From the NCBI GenBank assembly GCA_030536555.1, contig JAUNPU010000006.1, positions 62,001 to 126,000 of the forward strand: 64,000 nucleotides of DNA, given 5' to 3'. Shown in pieces: positions 9,524-17,298 of the stretch (its first letter is position 1; every line of letters begins with the position of its first letter). The translations under genes and the position numbers were made by a program. The stretch comes from Eubacteriales bacterium (GTDB lineage: Bacteria; Bacillota; Clostridia; Lachnospirales; Lachnospiraceae). The notes under the pieces were generated by a model. It did not search any database and was not told the DNA's origin. It worked only from the letters and a program-made list of their open reading frames with translations.

Positions 9524-10189
9524 TTATTTCCTGTCAAATATGTCCTTTGTTTGCTTCACACTCAACGTCACTCCGTCCCCGATGGGCAGGATGCTGGTCT
9601 TAAGCTCCTCCATGTGGGTCAGCGTGTAAAGGTAATCCCGCATCCGGCTGTGAATGGTGCGGTTCCTCCGCTCCACCGCGAACCGGGATTCGATAATATC
9701 CCCATCCTGCAGCACATTGTCGGAGAACAGCACCGCGCCGTCCGCCATCAGCTCCAGAATCCGCGGCAGCCAGTGGATATACTGTCCCTTCGCCGCATCC
9801 ATGAAGATAAAGTCGAAGGGTCCGTCCAGCTGCTTTAGGATCTCCTCCGCATCGCCTTCCAGCAGCGTGATCCGCTCGTCCATGCCCGCCTCCTGAAAGT
9901 GGGCGCGCGCCAGCGGAATCCGCGGCTCATACTTCTCAATGGTCGTAATGTGACCCTGCTCCGGCATCACCTGTGCCATCAAAAGCGCAGAGTACCCCAC
10001 TGCCGTTCCCACCTCCAGGATCCGCAGCGGCTTCACCGCCGTGATCATGGTCTGCAGAAAGACTGCCGTCTCTCTCCTGATAATGGGAACAAAAGCAGCC
10101 CGGGCTTCCCGGGCTATGCGGTCACAGAGTTCTCCATGACCGCTGTCTAATGAATTGATATAATCGGTAATCCTGTTCTGATCCATCAT
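9524..10189 (-). CDS. trmR: O-methyltransferase TrmR (tRNA 5-hydroxyuridine methyltransferase)
   Basis: A SAM-dependent methyltransferase of the YrrM/TrmR family (221 residues). Visible are the SAM-binding motif LEVGTAVGYSALLM (about residues 76-89), the acidic strand TIEKYE, and FIFMDAAKGQY (about 148-158), which carries the metal-binding Asp of COMT-like enzymes. TrmR converts 5-hydroxyuridine to 5-methoxyuridine at tRNA position 34. The U32 gene that would supply the substrate lies just downstream, which supports the assignment. Its ATG overlaps the TGA of the preceding gene (ATGA), implying coupled translation. Confidence 0.88.
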   Translation of the reverse strand: MMDQNRITDYINSLDSGHGELCDRIAREARAAFVPIIRRETAVFLQTMITAVKPLRILEVGTAVGYSALLMAQVMPEQGHITTIEKYEPRIPLARAHFQEAGMDERITLLEGDAEEILKQLDGPFDFIFMDAAKGQYIHWLPRILELMADGAVLFSDNVLQDGDIIESRFAVERRNRTIHSRMRDYLYTLTHMEELKTSILPIGDGVTLSVKQTKDIFDRK

Positions 10190-10590
10190 TGTCCGGTCTT
10201 CTCCTCCTCTGTCTCCTCCGGCTTCTCATTGAGAAGCTGGAACATCTCCTTGGAGGTCATGGACGTATTCAGGGTGTAGGTTCCCGGATAGATCTCGTAC
10301 TCGTAGAACTTCATCTGAATGGCTGCAGCCAGTTCGTTGTCGATCAGCCCCATATCGTGAAGCATCTCAATGGTCTCGTCGCTGTTCTGCCCCTTGGGGA
10401 TCGTCACCTGATAATCGGTGCCCGGCGCCGCCTCCATGGCGGTGGGGTGGAAGATCTCGTAGCCGAAGGTATAGCCCCGGCTGACGCCCTCAAGCAGCAG
10501 CAGGATCACCAGCGCATACAGAATCAGCTTTCCTGAAATCCCGATGATGGTTCCGGTTATTTTGTTGATTTCTTTCGTAATCCGACTCAT
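10186..10590 (-). CDS. MltG-like membrane protein lacking the catalytic domain
   Basis: A 134-residue protein with one N-terminal membrane helix (about residues 17-36, LILYALVILLLLEGV) and an extracytoplasmic segment that resembles the LysM-like part of YceG/MltG (VTIPKGQNSDETIEMLHDMGLI, then YEIYPGTYTLNTSMTSKEMFQLL). MltG is an endolytic murein transglycosylase of over 300 residues; the catalytic part with its Glu is absent here. The B. subtilis homologue yrrL also lies next to yrrM (trmR), so the place in the cluster is conserved. It probably binds or regulates something at the wall; activity is not expected. Confidence 0.75.
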   Translation of the reverse strand: MSRITKEINKITGTIIGISGKLILYALVILLLLEGVSRGYTFGYEIFHPTAMEAAPGTDYQVTIPKGQNSDETIEMLHDMGLIDNELAAAIQMKFYEYEIYPGTYTLNTSMTSKEMFQLLNEKPEETEEEKTGQ

Positions 10591-10612
10591 GACTGGTGTC
10601 TCCTATCTTCTA

Positions 10613-12472
10613 TTACTCCACTTCCATGATGATCGGAAGGATCATCGGATTCCGCTTCATGCGCTTCCAGAGGAAGTCACTTAAGCTGTCGCGGATAATG
10701 TTCTTGATCTTGCCCCAGTCGGTTACATGGCGGTCCAGACAGTCATTGACTGCATCGTCCACCACCTGTCTCGCATCGTCCAGCAGGTCCTCAGACTCTC
10801 TCACGTATACGAAGCCCCGGGACACGATATCCGGTCCTGCAAGCAGCTGATTGCTGTACTTCTCCAGAGTCAGCACCACAATAATGATACCGTTCTGAGC
10901 CAGGTTCTGACGGTCACGCAGCACGATGTTGCCCACGTCGCCGACGCCCAGACCATCTACCAGAATGCCGCCTGCCTGCACCCGGTCTACCACCTTGCAG
11001 GAATCCTCGCCGATCTCCACCACATCGCCGGAGGACATGATCAGCGTGTTCTCCTTCGGAATGCCCATGGACATGGCGATATTGCGGTTCGCCACCAGAT
11101 GACGATACTCACCGTGGACCGGCAGAGCATAGCGGGGATGCAGCAGGGAATAGATCAGCTTGATCTCCTCCTGGCAGGCATGTCCGGATACGTGGGTATC
11201 CTGATTGATGACCTCTGCCCCCTTCATGGACAGCTCGTTGATGATCTTCGCCACGGCCTTCTCATTGCCCGGAATCGGCGTGGAGCTTAAGATCACCACG
11301 TCGTTGGGCTTGATGGATACCTTCCGGTGCAGGTTGGATGCCATGCGGGACAGAGCCGCCATGGACTCGCCCTGGCTTCCGGTGGTGATCAGAACGGTCT
11401 GCTCGTCCGGATAGTTCTTCAGCTGGTCGATATCGATCAGCGTGCCATCCGGAATGTTGATATATCCAAGCTCGCTGGCGGTGCCGATGACATTGACCAT
11501 GCTGCGGCCCTCCACCACCACTTTTCTTCCGTACTTGTAAGCAGAGGAAATAATCTGCTGTACCCGGTCCACGTTGGACGCAAAGGTCGCCACGATAATA
11601 CGGTTCTGCTTATGCTCCGCAAAGATTGCGTCGAAGGTCTTGCCCACGGTGCGCTCGGAAGCGGTAAATCCCGGGCGGATCGCATTGGTACTGTCGCTGA
11701 GCAGCGCCAGCACGCCCTTCTTGCCCAGCTCTGCAAAGCGCTGCAGATCAAAGGCATCACCGAATACCGGGGTGTAGTCCACCTTGAAGTCACCGGTATG
11801 GACGATCACACCTGCCGGGGTAAAGATCGCCAGTGCCGCGGAATCCGCAATGCTGTGGTTGGTCTTGATGAACTCAATCCGGAAGCAGCCCAGGTTGATG
11901 GACTGACCGTGCTTGATGACCTTCCGCTTGGTGCTCTTTAACAGGTTGTGCTCCTTTAACTTGTTCTCGATCAGGCCGATGGTCAGCTTGGTGCCGTACA
12001 CCGGTACATTGACCTTCTGTAAGATGTAGGGCAGGGAACCGATATGATCCTCATGTCCGTGGGTGATCACGAAGCCCTTCACCTTGTCAATATTCTTCTC
12101 CAGATAGGATACGTCCGGGATAACCAGGTCGATTCCCAGCATATCGTCCGTCGGGAATGCCAGACCACAGTCTACTACCACAATGGTATCCTCGTACTCG
12201 AAGGCGGTAATGTTCATGCCGATCTGCTCTAATCCGCCCAGAGGAATGATCTTCACCTTGGGTGCGCTGCTCTCTGCCGCCTTCTCCACCCGCTTCTCTG
12301 CGGTCTTTGCAGGTGCCTTGCCGCCGGTTCTGCCCTTTCCATATGACTTCCGGTTCTTCGGTGCCGGCTTCTCTGCCTTCTCTGCTCCGTTCTCAGCAGC
12401 CGCCTCTGTCACCACAGCCATATCTGTTATTTTTTCCGTCCCGTTCTCATTCTTTGTCTTGTCCGATCTCAA
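10613..12472 (-). CDS. rnj: ribonuclease J
   Basis: A metallo-beta-lactamase/beta-CASP nuclease acting as 5'-3' exo- and endoribonuclease in mRNA decay. The zinc motif HGHEDHIG lies near residue 139; further family pieces are HTGDFK, SDSTNA, GSQGE and HVSGHA, then the C-terminal domain. At 619 residues it is longer than the usual 555 because of a lysine/alanine-rich N-terminal tail of about 70 residues. The start is a TTG at 12472 with GGAGG 7 nt upstream; the ORF contains no better-placed ATG. The gene lies between fur and the mltG-like gene, all on the minus strand. Confidence 0.95.
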   Translation of the reverse strand: MRSDKTKNENGTEKITDMAVVTEAAAENGAEKAEKPAPKNRKSYGKGRTGGKAPAKTAEKRVEKAAESSAPKVKIIPLGGLEQIGMNITAFEYEDTIVVVDCGLAFPTDDMLGIDLVIPDVSYLEKNIDKVKGFVITHGHEDHIGSLPYILQKVNVPVYGTKLTIGLIENKLKEHNLLKSTKRKVIKHGQSINLGCFRIEFIKTNHSIADSAALAIFTPAGVIVHTGDFKVDYTPVFGDAFDLQRFAELGKKGVLALLSDSTNAIRPGFTASERTVGKTFDAIFAEHKQNRIIVATFASNVDRVQQIISSAYKYGRKVVVEGRSMVNVIGTASELGYINIPDGTLIDIDQLKNYPDEQTVLITTGSQGESMAALSRMASNLHRKVSIKPNDVVILSSTPIPGNEKAVAKIINELSMKGAEVINQDTHVSGHACQEEIKLIYSLLHPRYALPVHGEYRHLVANRNIAMSMGIPKENTLIMSSGDVVEIGEDSCKVVDRVQAGGILVDGLGVGDVGNIVLRDRQNLAQNGIIIVVLTLEKYSNQLLAGPDIVSRGFVYVRESEDLLDDARQVVDDAVNDCLDRHVTDWGKIKNIIRDSLSDFLWKRMKRNPMILPIIMEVE

Positions 12473-12492
12473 TGTTATTCCTCCATGTTTTT

Positions 12493-12954
12493 CTATTTCT
12501 TAACGCTCACGTTCTGCTTCTTCGCGCACTCAGCGCAGTATCCGTACAGCTTCACCTCGTGGTCCGTCACCTGAAATCCCATACGTTCATGCACCGCCTG
12601 CTCCAGCCTGTCCAGCAGATCATCCTCAAAGGACATCACGGCTCCGCAGCTTAGGCAGATGGCATGGTGATGGTGATGGCGGCTGTCCTCTCCTGACAGC
12701 TCCAGCTCATACCGGGCAAATCCGTCATCGAAGCTCACCTTGTCGATGACATGCAGATCAACCAGGACCTGCACCGTCCTGTAGATCGTTGCCAGCCCTA
12801 TCTCCGGATACCTGTTCTTAACCAGTTCGTATATCTCTTCTGCAGTCAGATGCTCGCCGGGATGATCTGCGATCGTCTCCAGCACCATCAGCCGCTGATT
12901 GGTCACCTTCAGCTTCTTCTCCCGAAGCATCTCCTTAAATCGTTCCTGCTCCAT
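12493..12954 (-). CDS. fur: Fur-family metal-dependent repressor
   Basis: A 153-residue Fur/PerR/Zur-type repressor. The winged helix is in residues 1-85 (KVTNQRLMVLETIADHPGEHLTAEEIY, ATIYRTVQVLVDL). The metal part has the histidine run SRHHHHHAICLSCG and two CxxC pairs (CLSC, CAEC) that hold structural zinc. Which metal or peroxide it senses cannot be told by eye. It lies 21 bp upstream of rnj and 15 bp downstream of the DUF1292 gene, in a cluster (ireB-yqgF-DUF1292-fur) common in Clostridia. Confidence 0.93.
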   Translation of the reverse strand: MEQERFKEMLREKKLKVTNQRLMVLETIADHPGEHLTAEEIYELVKNRYPEIGLATIYRTVQVLVDLHVIDKVSFDDGFARYELELSGEDSRHHHHHAICLSCGAVMSFEDDLLDRLEQAVHERMGFQVTDHEVKLYGYCAECAKKQNVSVKK

Positions 12955-12968
12955 AAAAGCTCCCAGTC

Positions 12969-13247
12969 CTATTTTTGAATTTCCACTTCCATGTCTTCCA
13001 GAAGCTCCGTAAAAATCTTAAAGAGGTAGTCCAGCTCGTCGTCATTCTCCACGAACTCATACAGTGCCTCGCTGTCCTCCGCTTTGGATACATCCTTCAG
13101 GATGTAGCACTCGCCTTCCTCGTCATCCTCCTCGGAATCCGTTACCATCAGATAATTCATCCCGTTGATCCGGGTCTCCTCCAATACATAAAAATCCACC
13201 AGCTCGCCGCTGTCTGTCTCCAATGTGATCTTTTCTTCCTGTGCCAC
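12969..13247 (-). CDS. DUF1292 (YrzB-like) protein
   Basis: A small acidic protein (92 residues from the preferred start) of the DUF1292 family, recognised by the strand-rich N-terminus (ITLETDSGELVDFYVLEE), INGMNYLMVTDSEEDDEEGECYILK, and the helical tail. Its function is unknown, but it is regularly found between yqgF and fur, as here. GTG codons at 13256 and 13247 are in frame; GGGAG lies 8 nt before the second, which is therefore preferred. Confidence 0.88.
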   Translation of the reverse strand: MAQEEKITLETDSGELVDFYVLEETRINGMNYLMVTDSEEDDEEGECYILKDVSKAEDSEALYEFVENDDELDYLFKIFTELLEDMEVEIQK

Positions 13248-13252
13248 GTTCT

Positions 13253-13675
13253 TCACTCCCGTATAGAGTCTAAGTATGACCGCAGAATCAGCATCGCCGC
13301 AATCTTGTCGATGACCTTCTTCCGGTCCTCCCGTCGTACTCCGCTTTCAATTAAAATGTCATTTGCCTCAATAGTTGTCAGACGCTCATCCCACAGGACA
13401 ACCGGCAGTCCGGTTCTGCGGATCAGCATGTCACGGAACTCCTCCGTCTTTCTTGCACGCTCTCCGATGGAATCATCCATATTCTTAGGATAACCCAAAA
13501 CGATGGTTTCAATCTCATATTCTGCAATCAGCGCTTCGATGCGGGCAAGGGTCTTCCTCAGCTTGTTCTCCTCCTTGCGCACGATGGTCTCCACCCCCTG
13601 AGCCGTAATGCCCAGCGGATCGCAGACTGCCACGCCGACTGTCTTGGAACCATAATCCAGTCCTAAAATTCTCAT
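13253..13675 (-). CDS. yqgF: YqgF/RuvX RNase H-fold nuclease
   Basis: A 140-residue RNase H-like protein, annotated in the family as a putative Holliday-junction resolvase and implicated in 16S rRNA 5'-end maturation. Motifs seen: [13 protein letters not shown] (first catalytic Asp at residue 6), [24 protein letters not shown], and a late Asp in [12 protein letters not shown]. It lies downstream of ireB but beyond a terminator hairpin (13724-13761), so it may have its own promoter or depend on read-through. Confidence 0.93.
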   Translation of the reverse strand: MRILGLDYGSKTVGVAVCDPLGITAQGVETIVRKEENKLRKTLARIEALIAEYEIETIVLGYPKNMDDSIGERARKTEEFRDMLIRRTGLPVVLWDERLTTIEANDILIESGVRREDRKKVIDKIAAMLILRSYLDSIRE

Positions 13676-13723
13676 ATTCTATTCTCCAAGTCTTCCGTTC
13701 TCACTGTACGTTCACATTCCATC

Positions 13724-13761
13724 AGAAAAGAAAGCCAGCCCCATGAACAATCCCGGCTGGC
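13724..13761 (-). terminator. terminator after ireB
   Basis: On the minus strand GCCAGCC (13755-13761) and GGCTGGC (13734-13740) pair across a 14-nt loop and are followed by TTTCTTTT. It lies between the ireB stop and the yqgF start. Confidence 0.75.
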
Positions 13762-13806
13762 AGTCTTCTTTGGTTGTTATATGCTTTCTGGTGCAGGCTC
13801 CTGCTG

Positions 13807-14067
13807 TCAGCGGAGCTTTGCGTCAATGTACACAGACATCAGCTCTTCCAGAATCTCATCACGCTCTACTTTCATAATCAGACTTCTGGCGCCCTTATGG
13901 CTGGTAATGTAGGTCGGGTCTCCCGACATAATGTATCCGACAATCTGGTTCACCGGGTTGTAGCCCTTCTCTGTGAGAGCCACATAAACCTGCTCTAATA
14001 CCTGGCTGACGTCCATCTTATTCTCCTGAACTGCCTGAAAAAACTGTGTGTTATGAATTTCGCCCAT
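13807..14067 (-). CDS. ireB: IreB family protein
   Basis: An 86-residue member of the DUF965/IreB family; the Enterococcus protein is a phosphorylation target of the PASTA kinase IreK and modulates cephalosporin resistance. The family sequence is clear: VYVALTEKGYNPVNQIVGYIMSGDPTYITSH. An upstream in-frame GTG (14076) is only 1 nt from the ribosome site, while the ATG at 14067 is 10 nt from AAAGGA, so the ATG is used. In many Firmicutes ireB sits between alaS and yqgF; alaS is absent here and mtaB is upstream instead. Confidence 0.92.
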   Translation of the reverse strand: MGEIHNTQFFQAVQENKMDVSQVLEQVYVALTEKGYNPVNQIVGYIMSGDPTYITSHKGARSLIMKVERDEILEELMSVYIDAKLR

Positions 14068-14188
14068 GCTATTCACGTCCTTTAACTATTCTACTCTATT
14101 CTATACCACTTTGCCGGATTCGGCAAGGGAAACTTTTCTGAGGTGTACAAACCGGGGGGAAAAGTAAGCTTTGGCGAAGGGGCCGCTC

Positions 14189-14314
14189 CACCCCGGGGAG
14201 GCAATGCAAACCACGCTTGCGCTCCTTTCCGCACGTAGCGGTGCGTAAGACCGCAAAGTACGCGGTCTAAACACCGACGTGCTCCACATGGGTTTGCTTT
14301 GCCTCCCCGGGGTG
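14189..14314. repeat. structured inverted-repeat element upstream of ireB
   Basis: Two 24-bp arms (14189-14212 and 14291-14314) are inverted copies with one mismatch and contain CCCCGGGG. The 78-bp centre holds two more hairpins: CGCAC/GTGCG and AGACCGC/GCGGTCT. Weaker complementarity extends outward beyond the arms. The element lies between the mtaB stop and the ireB promoter. It could be a small miniature element or REP-like sequence, or a folded 5' leader. A 62-codon ORF on the minus strand (14101-14289) spans it and is probably a by-product. Confidence 0.6.
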
Positions 14315-14356
14315 CCGCTACCGGTTGGCTGGCTTAAGTGTTTTGCCGGCTCAGGC

Positions 14357-15670
14357 TTACTCGGTGAGCAGCAGGATTTCGTCGGTCAGCATTGCTTCGA
14401 GGGTGCCTGTTACTATCGTGTTTTTTTGGTTTTCGCGGTATGGGACTACGGCTTTTACGTATTCTTTGGTGTGGCCGATCATGTATTCAACACTGTTGAT
14501 TACGATTTTTTCCTCCAGCAGTACGGACTTTTTTTGTCCCAAAAAGCTTTGGCGGTAGGTTTTGGACATGTGCTGCTCCAAGGCAAGGAGAGCATCGCTG
14601 CGCTCGCTCTTTACTGGCTCGGGGATCTGGTCTGGCATGGTGGCGGCGCGGGTGCCGGCGCGGCGGGAGTACTTGAATATGTGCATTTCGTAGAAATGGA
14701 TCTGTTCCAGGTAGTCGCGGGTCCGGGCAAATTCTTCCGGGGTCTCACCGGGGAAGCCTACGATGACGTCGGTGGTGATTGCCGGGTTTTTGAAGGCACG
14801 GCGGAGGATGGCGCAGCGTGTGGCGTAGTCCTCGGCGGTGTAGTGGCGGTTCATTCGTTTCAGGGTCTCGTCGCAGCCGCTCTGTAAGGACAGGTGAAAG
14901 TGGGGGCAGATCTTTGTGAGTGCTGCCAGCTCTGCGGCGAATTCTTCCGTGATGATGCGGGGCTCTAAGGAACCTAAGCGGATGCGCTCCAGACCCTCTA
15001 TGGAGTGAAGACGCCTGATCAGCCCCAACAGGTCCAGGGACTCTTCTTTTGAGAAGTCTACGCCGTAGGAGCTTAAGTGGATGCCTGTAAGTACGATCTC
15101 CTTGTAGCCGTTTGCCACAAGCGCCAGCACCTCCTGCTCCACATCCTCCGGTCTGCGGCTGCGGACACGTCCTCTGGTGTAGGGAATGATGCAGTAGCTG
15201 CAGAACTGATTGCAGCCGTCCTGGACCTTGATGAAGGCGCGGGTGTGGTCTGCGATCCGGTTGATGGACAACGCCTCGTACTCGTGGGTCTCTCCAATTT
15301 CGATCACATGCTCTCCGCCCCTGTGCTCTGCGAACCAGGCATCCAGAATCGGGATCAGATCTTTCTTCTTGTTGTTTCCGATAATGACATCCACAGCCTG
15401 GTCCTGCTCCAGCTCCCTGGCGGCAGCCTGCACATAGCAGCCGGCAGCAACCACAACCGCCTCCGGATTCTGCTTTCTGGCACGGTGAAGCATCTGGCGG
15501 GACTTGCGATCCGCCATATTGGTCACCGAACAGGTATTGATAATGTAGACATCTGCTGTATCTGTAAACGGCACGATCTCATAGCCAGCCGCCTCCAGCA
15601 GCTGCTGCATGGCCTCCGTTTCATAGGAATTTACCTTGCAGCCAAGATTATGTAATGCTGCTCTTCTCAT
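14357..15670 (-). CDS. mtaB: tRNA t6A37 methylthiotransferase MtaB
   Basis: A radical-SAM methylthiotransferase that turns t6A37 into ms2t6A37 in tRNA. Its three domains are in order: N-terminal MTTase domain (LGCKVNSYETEAM, NTCSVT, AAGCYVQ), radical-SAM core with CNQFCSYCIIPYTRGRVRSR (CX3CX2C) from about residue 150, and a C-terminal TRAM domain. Length 437 is normal. GAGGAG precedes the ATG. Near its 3' end the base use is locally richer in G on the top strand, but the frame is intact. Confidence 0.93.
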   Translation of the reverse strand: MRRAALHNLGCKVNSYETEAMQQLLEAAGYEIVPFTDTADVYIINTCSVTNMADRKSRQMLHRARKQNPEAVVVAAGCYVQAAARELEQDQAVDVIIGNNKKKDLIPILDAWFAEHRGGEHVIEIGETHEYEALSINRIADHTRAFIKVQDGCNQFCSYCIIPYTRGRVRSRRPEDVEQEVLALVANGYKEIVLTGIHLSSYGVDFSKEESLDLLGLIRRLHSIEGLERIRLGSLEPRIITEEFAAELAALTKICPHFHLSLQSGCDETLKRMNRHYTAEDYATRCAILRRAFKNPAITTDVIVGFPGETPEEFARTRDYLEQIHFYEMHIFKYSRRAGTRAATMPDQIPEPVKSERSDALLALEQHMSKTYRQSFLGQKKSVLLEEKIVINSVEYMIGHTKEYVKAVVPYRENQKNTIVTGTLEAMLTDEILLLTE

Positions 15671-15716
15671 CCTGATTCTCCTCTATAAATGATCTGTTTT
15701 TCATGCAATCTCCCTA

Positions 15717-15745
15717 TTGACTTTTCTGTCATATCTGGGTAGTAT
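15717..15745 (+). promoter_or_regulatory. promoter of the HPr-like gene
   Basis: TTGACT (15717-15722), 17-bp spacer, TAGTAT (15740-15745). About 75 nt of leader precede the ATG; AAGGAGG is well placed at about 15804-15810. Confidence 0.65.
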
Positions 15746-15819
15746 TACTATAGGGCAATGGGGAGTAAAAACTCGATGCCAATATAATATTACAAGCAGC
15801 CATTAAGGAGGTTTCTTAC

Positions 15820-16053
15820 ATGAAAACAGTACGTATTTCTTTAAATTCCATCGATAAAGTAAAATCTTTCGTAAACGATTTAACCAAGTTTGATGTTGAT
15901 TTCGATCTGGTATCCGGAAGATACGTTATCGATGCAAAGTCCATCATGGGTATCTTCAGCCTGGACCTGTCCAAGCCGATCGACTTAAACATCCATGCTG
16001 AGGCTGGTATTGATGAGATTCTGGAGATTCTGTCCCCGTACATCATCAAATAA
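15820..16053 (+). CDS. HPr-like protein lacking the phosphorylatable histidine
   Basis: A 77-residue protein with the HPr fold pattern, clearest around SGRYVIDAKSIMGIFSLDL, which matches the region of regulatory Ser46 in HPr. The N-terminal part that should read GLHARPA is replaced by a sequence without histidine (SLNSIDKVKSFVND), so it cannot pass phosphate in the PTS. Like Crh it could act only through Ser phosphorylation, but this is inference. It is monocistronic, with its own promoter and terminator, and is the only plus-strand gene in the first 22 kb. Confidence 0.8.
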   Translation: MKTVRISLNSIDKVKSFVNDLTKFDVDFDLVSGRYVIDAKSIMGIFSLDLSKPIDLNIHAEAGIDEILEILSPYIIK

Positions 16054-16072
16054 TCCATTCCATGATTTTTGC

Positions 16073-16108
16073 AGGCGGAGCACCGGGCTGGTGTTCCGCC
16101 TCTTTTTT
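16073..16108 (+). terminator. terminator of the HPr-like gene
   Basis: AGGCGGAGCACC (16073-16084) pairs over 12 bp with GGTGTTCCGCCT (16090-16101), 5-nt loop, then CTTTTTT. Confidence 0.9.
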
Positions 16109-16113
16109 ACTTC

Positions 16114-17295
16114 TTATTCACACCACACGACCTCAGCGGTCTCGATTGCGGTGGCTACCATCTCGTCGATCTTCTCGGCAAGATTCTCCTCGGATTTGTG
16201 AATGATCTTGATATTGGGCTTCGTCACCGGATGCTTTGCCACGAATATGGTGCAGCAGTCCTCAAACGGCTGAATCGAAGTCTCAAAGGTGCCGATCTTC
16301 TCGGAAATGTCGATGATCTCCTGCTTGTCGAAGCCGATCAGCGGGCGGAATACCGGCATGGTGCAGACCTCATTGGTTGCCGCTAAGGACTGTACGGTCT
16401 GGGATGCCACCTGTCCGATGCTCTCACCGGTGATCAGCGCCAGAGAGTCGGTCTTTGCCGCAATCGCCTCGGCAATCTTCATCATATAGCGGCGCATGAT
16501 GATGGTCAGCTCCTCATGAGGACATTTCTCGTAGATGTAAAGCTGAATATCGGTAAAGTTCACAATATGCAGCGGAATGGGTCCGGAGTAGCGGGATACC
16601 AGCTTTGCCAGATCCACCACCTTCTGCTTTGCCCGGTCGCTGGTGTATGGCGGAGCGTGGAAGTAGACCGCGTCGATCTTCACGCCGCGCTTTGCAATCA
16701 TGTAGCCTGCCACCGGACTGTCGATACCGCCGGACAACAGGAGCATGGCCTTTCCGTTGGTGCCAACCGGCATGCCGCCCGGACCCGGAATCATCAGGGA
16801 GTAGATGTTCACCAGCTTGCGGACCTCCACATGCAGCAGCACATCCGGGGTGTGGACATTTACCTTTGTCTCCGGGAACGCATTTAAGATCACTTCGCCC
16901 AGATCACAGTTCATCTGCTCGGAGCGGACCGGATAGTTCTTGTCCGCACGGCGGCTGTCTACCTTGAAGGTAAAGTTCTTGTCCGGGTACACCTGATCCA
17001 CGTAGTCCACGACCACCTTCTTCAGGTTCTCATAATCCTTCTCCTCAATCTGCACCATGGGGCAGATCCAGGCGATGCCGAATACATGCTGCAGCGCCTC
17101 GATCACCTCGTCGTAATCGTAATCGCTCAGGGCCTCCACGTAGATGCGGCCTGACTCCTTCGATGCGATGAAGGAGCCTTCCACCTTCTTCAGGGCGTGC
17201 TTGATCTGCTTGATCAGGGCGTCCTCGAACAGATACCGGTTCTTGCCCTTGGTTCCGATCTCTGCGTATTTAATTAAAAATGACTGGTATACCAT
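16114..17295 (-). CDS. thiI: tRNA 4-thiouridine synthase ThiI
   Basis: Transfers sulfur to U8 of tRNA and, in many bacteria, to the ThiS carrier for thiamine. The 393-residue protein has an N-terminal ferredoxin-like and THUMP part, then a PP-loop ATPase with LLLSGGIDSPVAGY (about residues 184-197). The C-terminal rhodanese domain of the E. coli enzyme is absent, as usual in Firmicutes. The cysteine desulfurase that should supply the sulfur is encoded immediately upstream (3-bp gap), the same thiI-nifZ type pairing seen in B. subtilis. Confidence 0.95.
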   Translation of the reverse strand: MVYQSFLIKYAEIGTKGKNRYLFEDALIKQIKHALKKVEGSFIASKESGRIYVEALSDYDYDEVIEALQHVFGIAWICPMVQIEEKDYENLKKVVVDYVDQVYPDKNFTFKVDSRRADKNYPVRSEQMNCDLGEVILNAFPETKVNVHTPDVLLHVEVRKLVNIYSLMIPGPGGMPVGTNGKAMLLLSGGIDSPVAGYMIAKRGVKIDAVYFHAPPYTSDRAKQKVVDLAKLVSRYSGPIPLHIVNFTDIQLYIYEKCPHEELTIIMRRYMMKIAEAIAAKTDSLALITGESIGQVASQTVQSLAATNEVCTMPVFRPLIGFDKQEIIDISEKIGTFETSIQPFEDCCTIFVAKHPVTKPNIKIIHKSEENLAEKIDEMVATAIETAEVVWCE

Positions 17296-17298
17296 ATT

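Noticed and set aside
14101..14289. 62-codon minus-strand ORF over the inverted-repeat element
   Set aside because: The ORF is fully explained by the structured repeat and has no good ribosome site; a real peptide would need conservation evidence.
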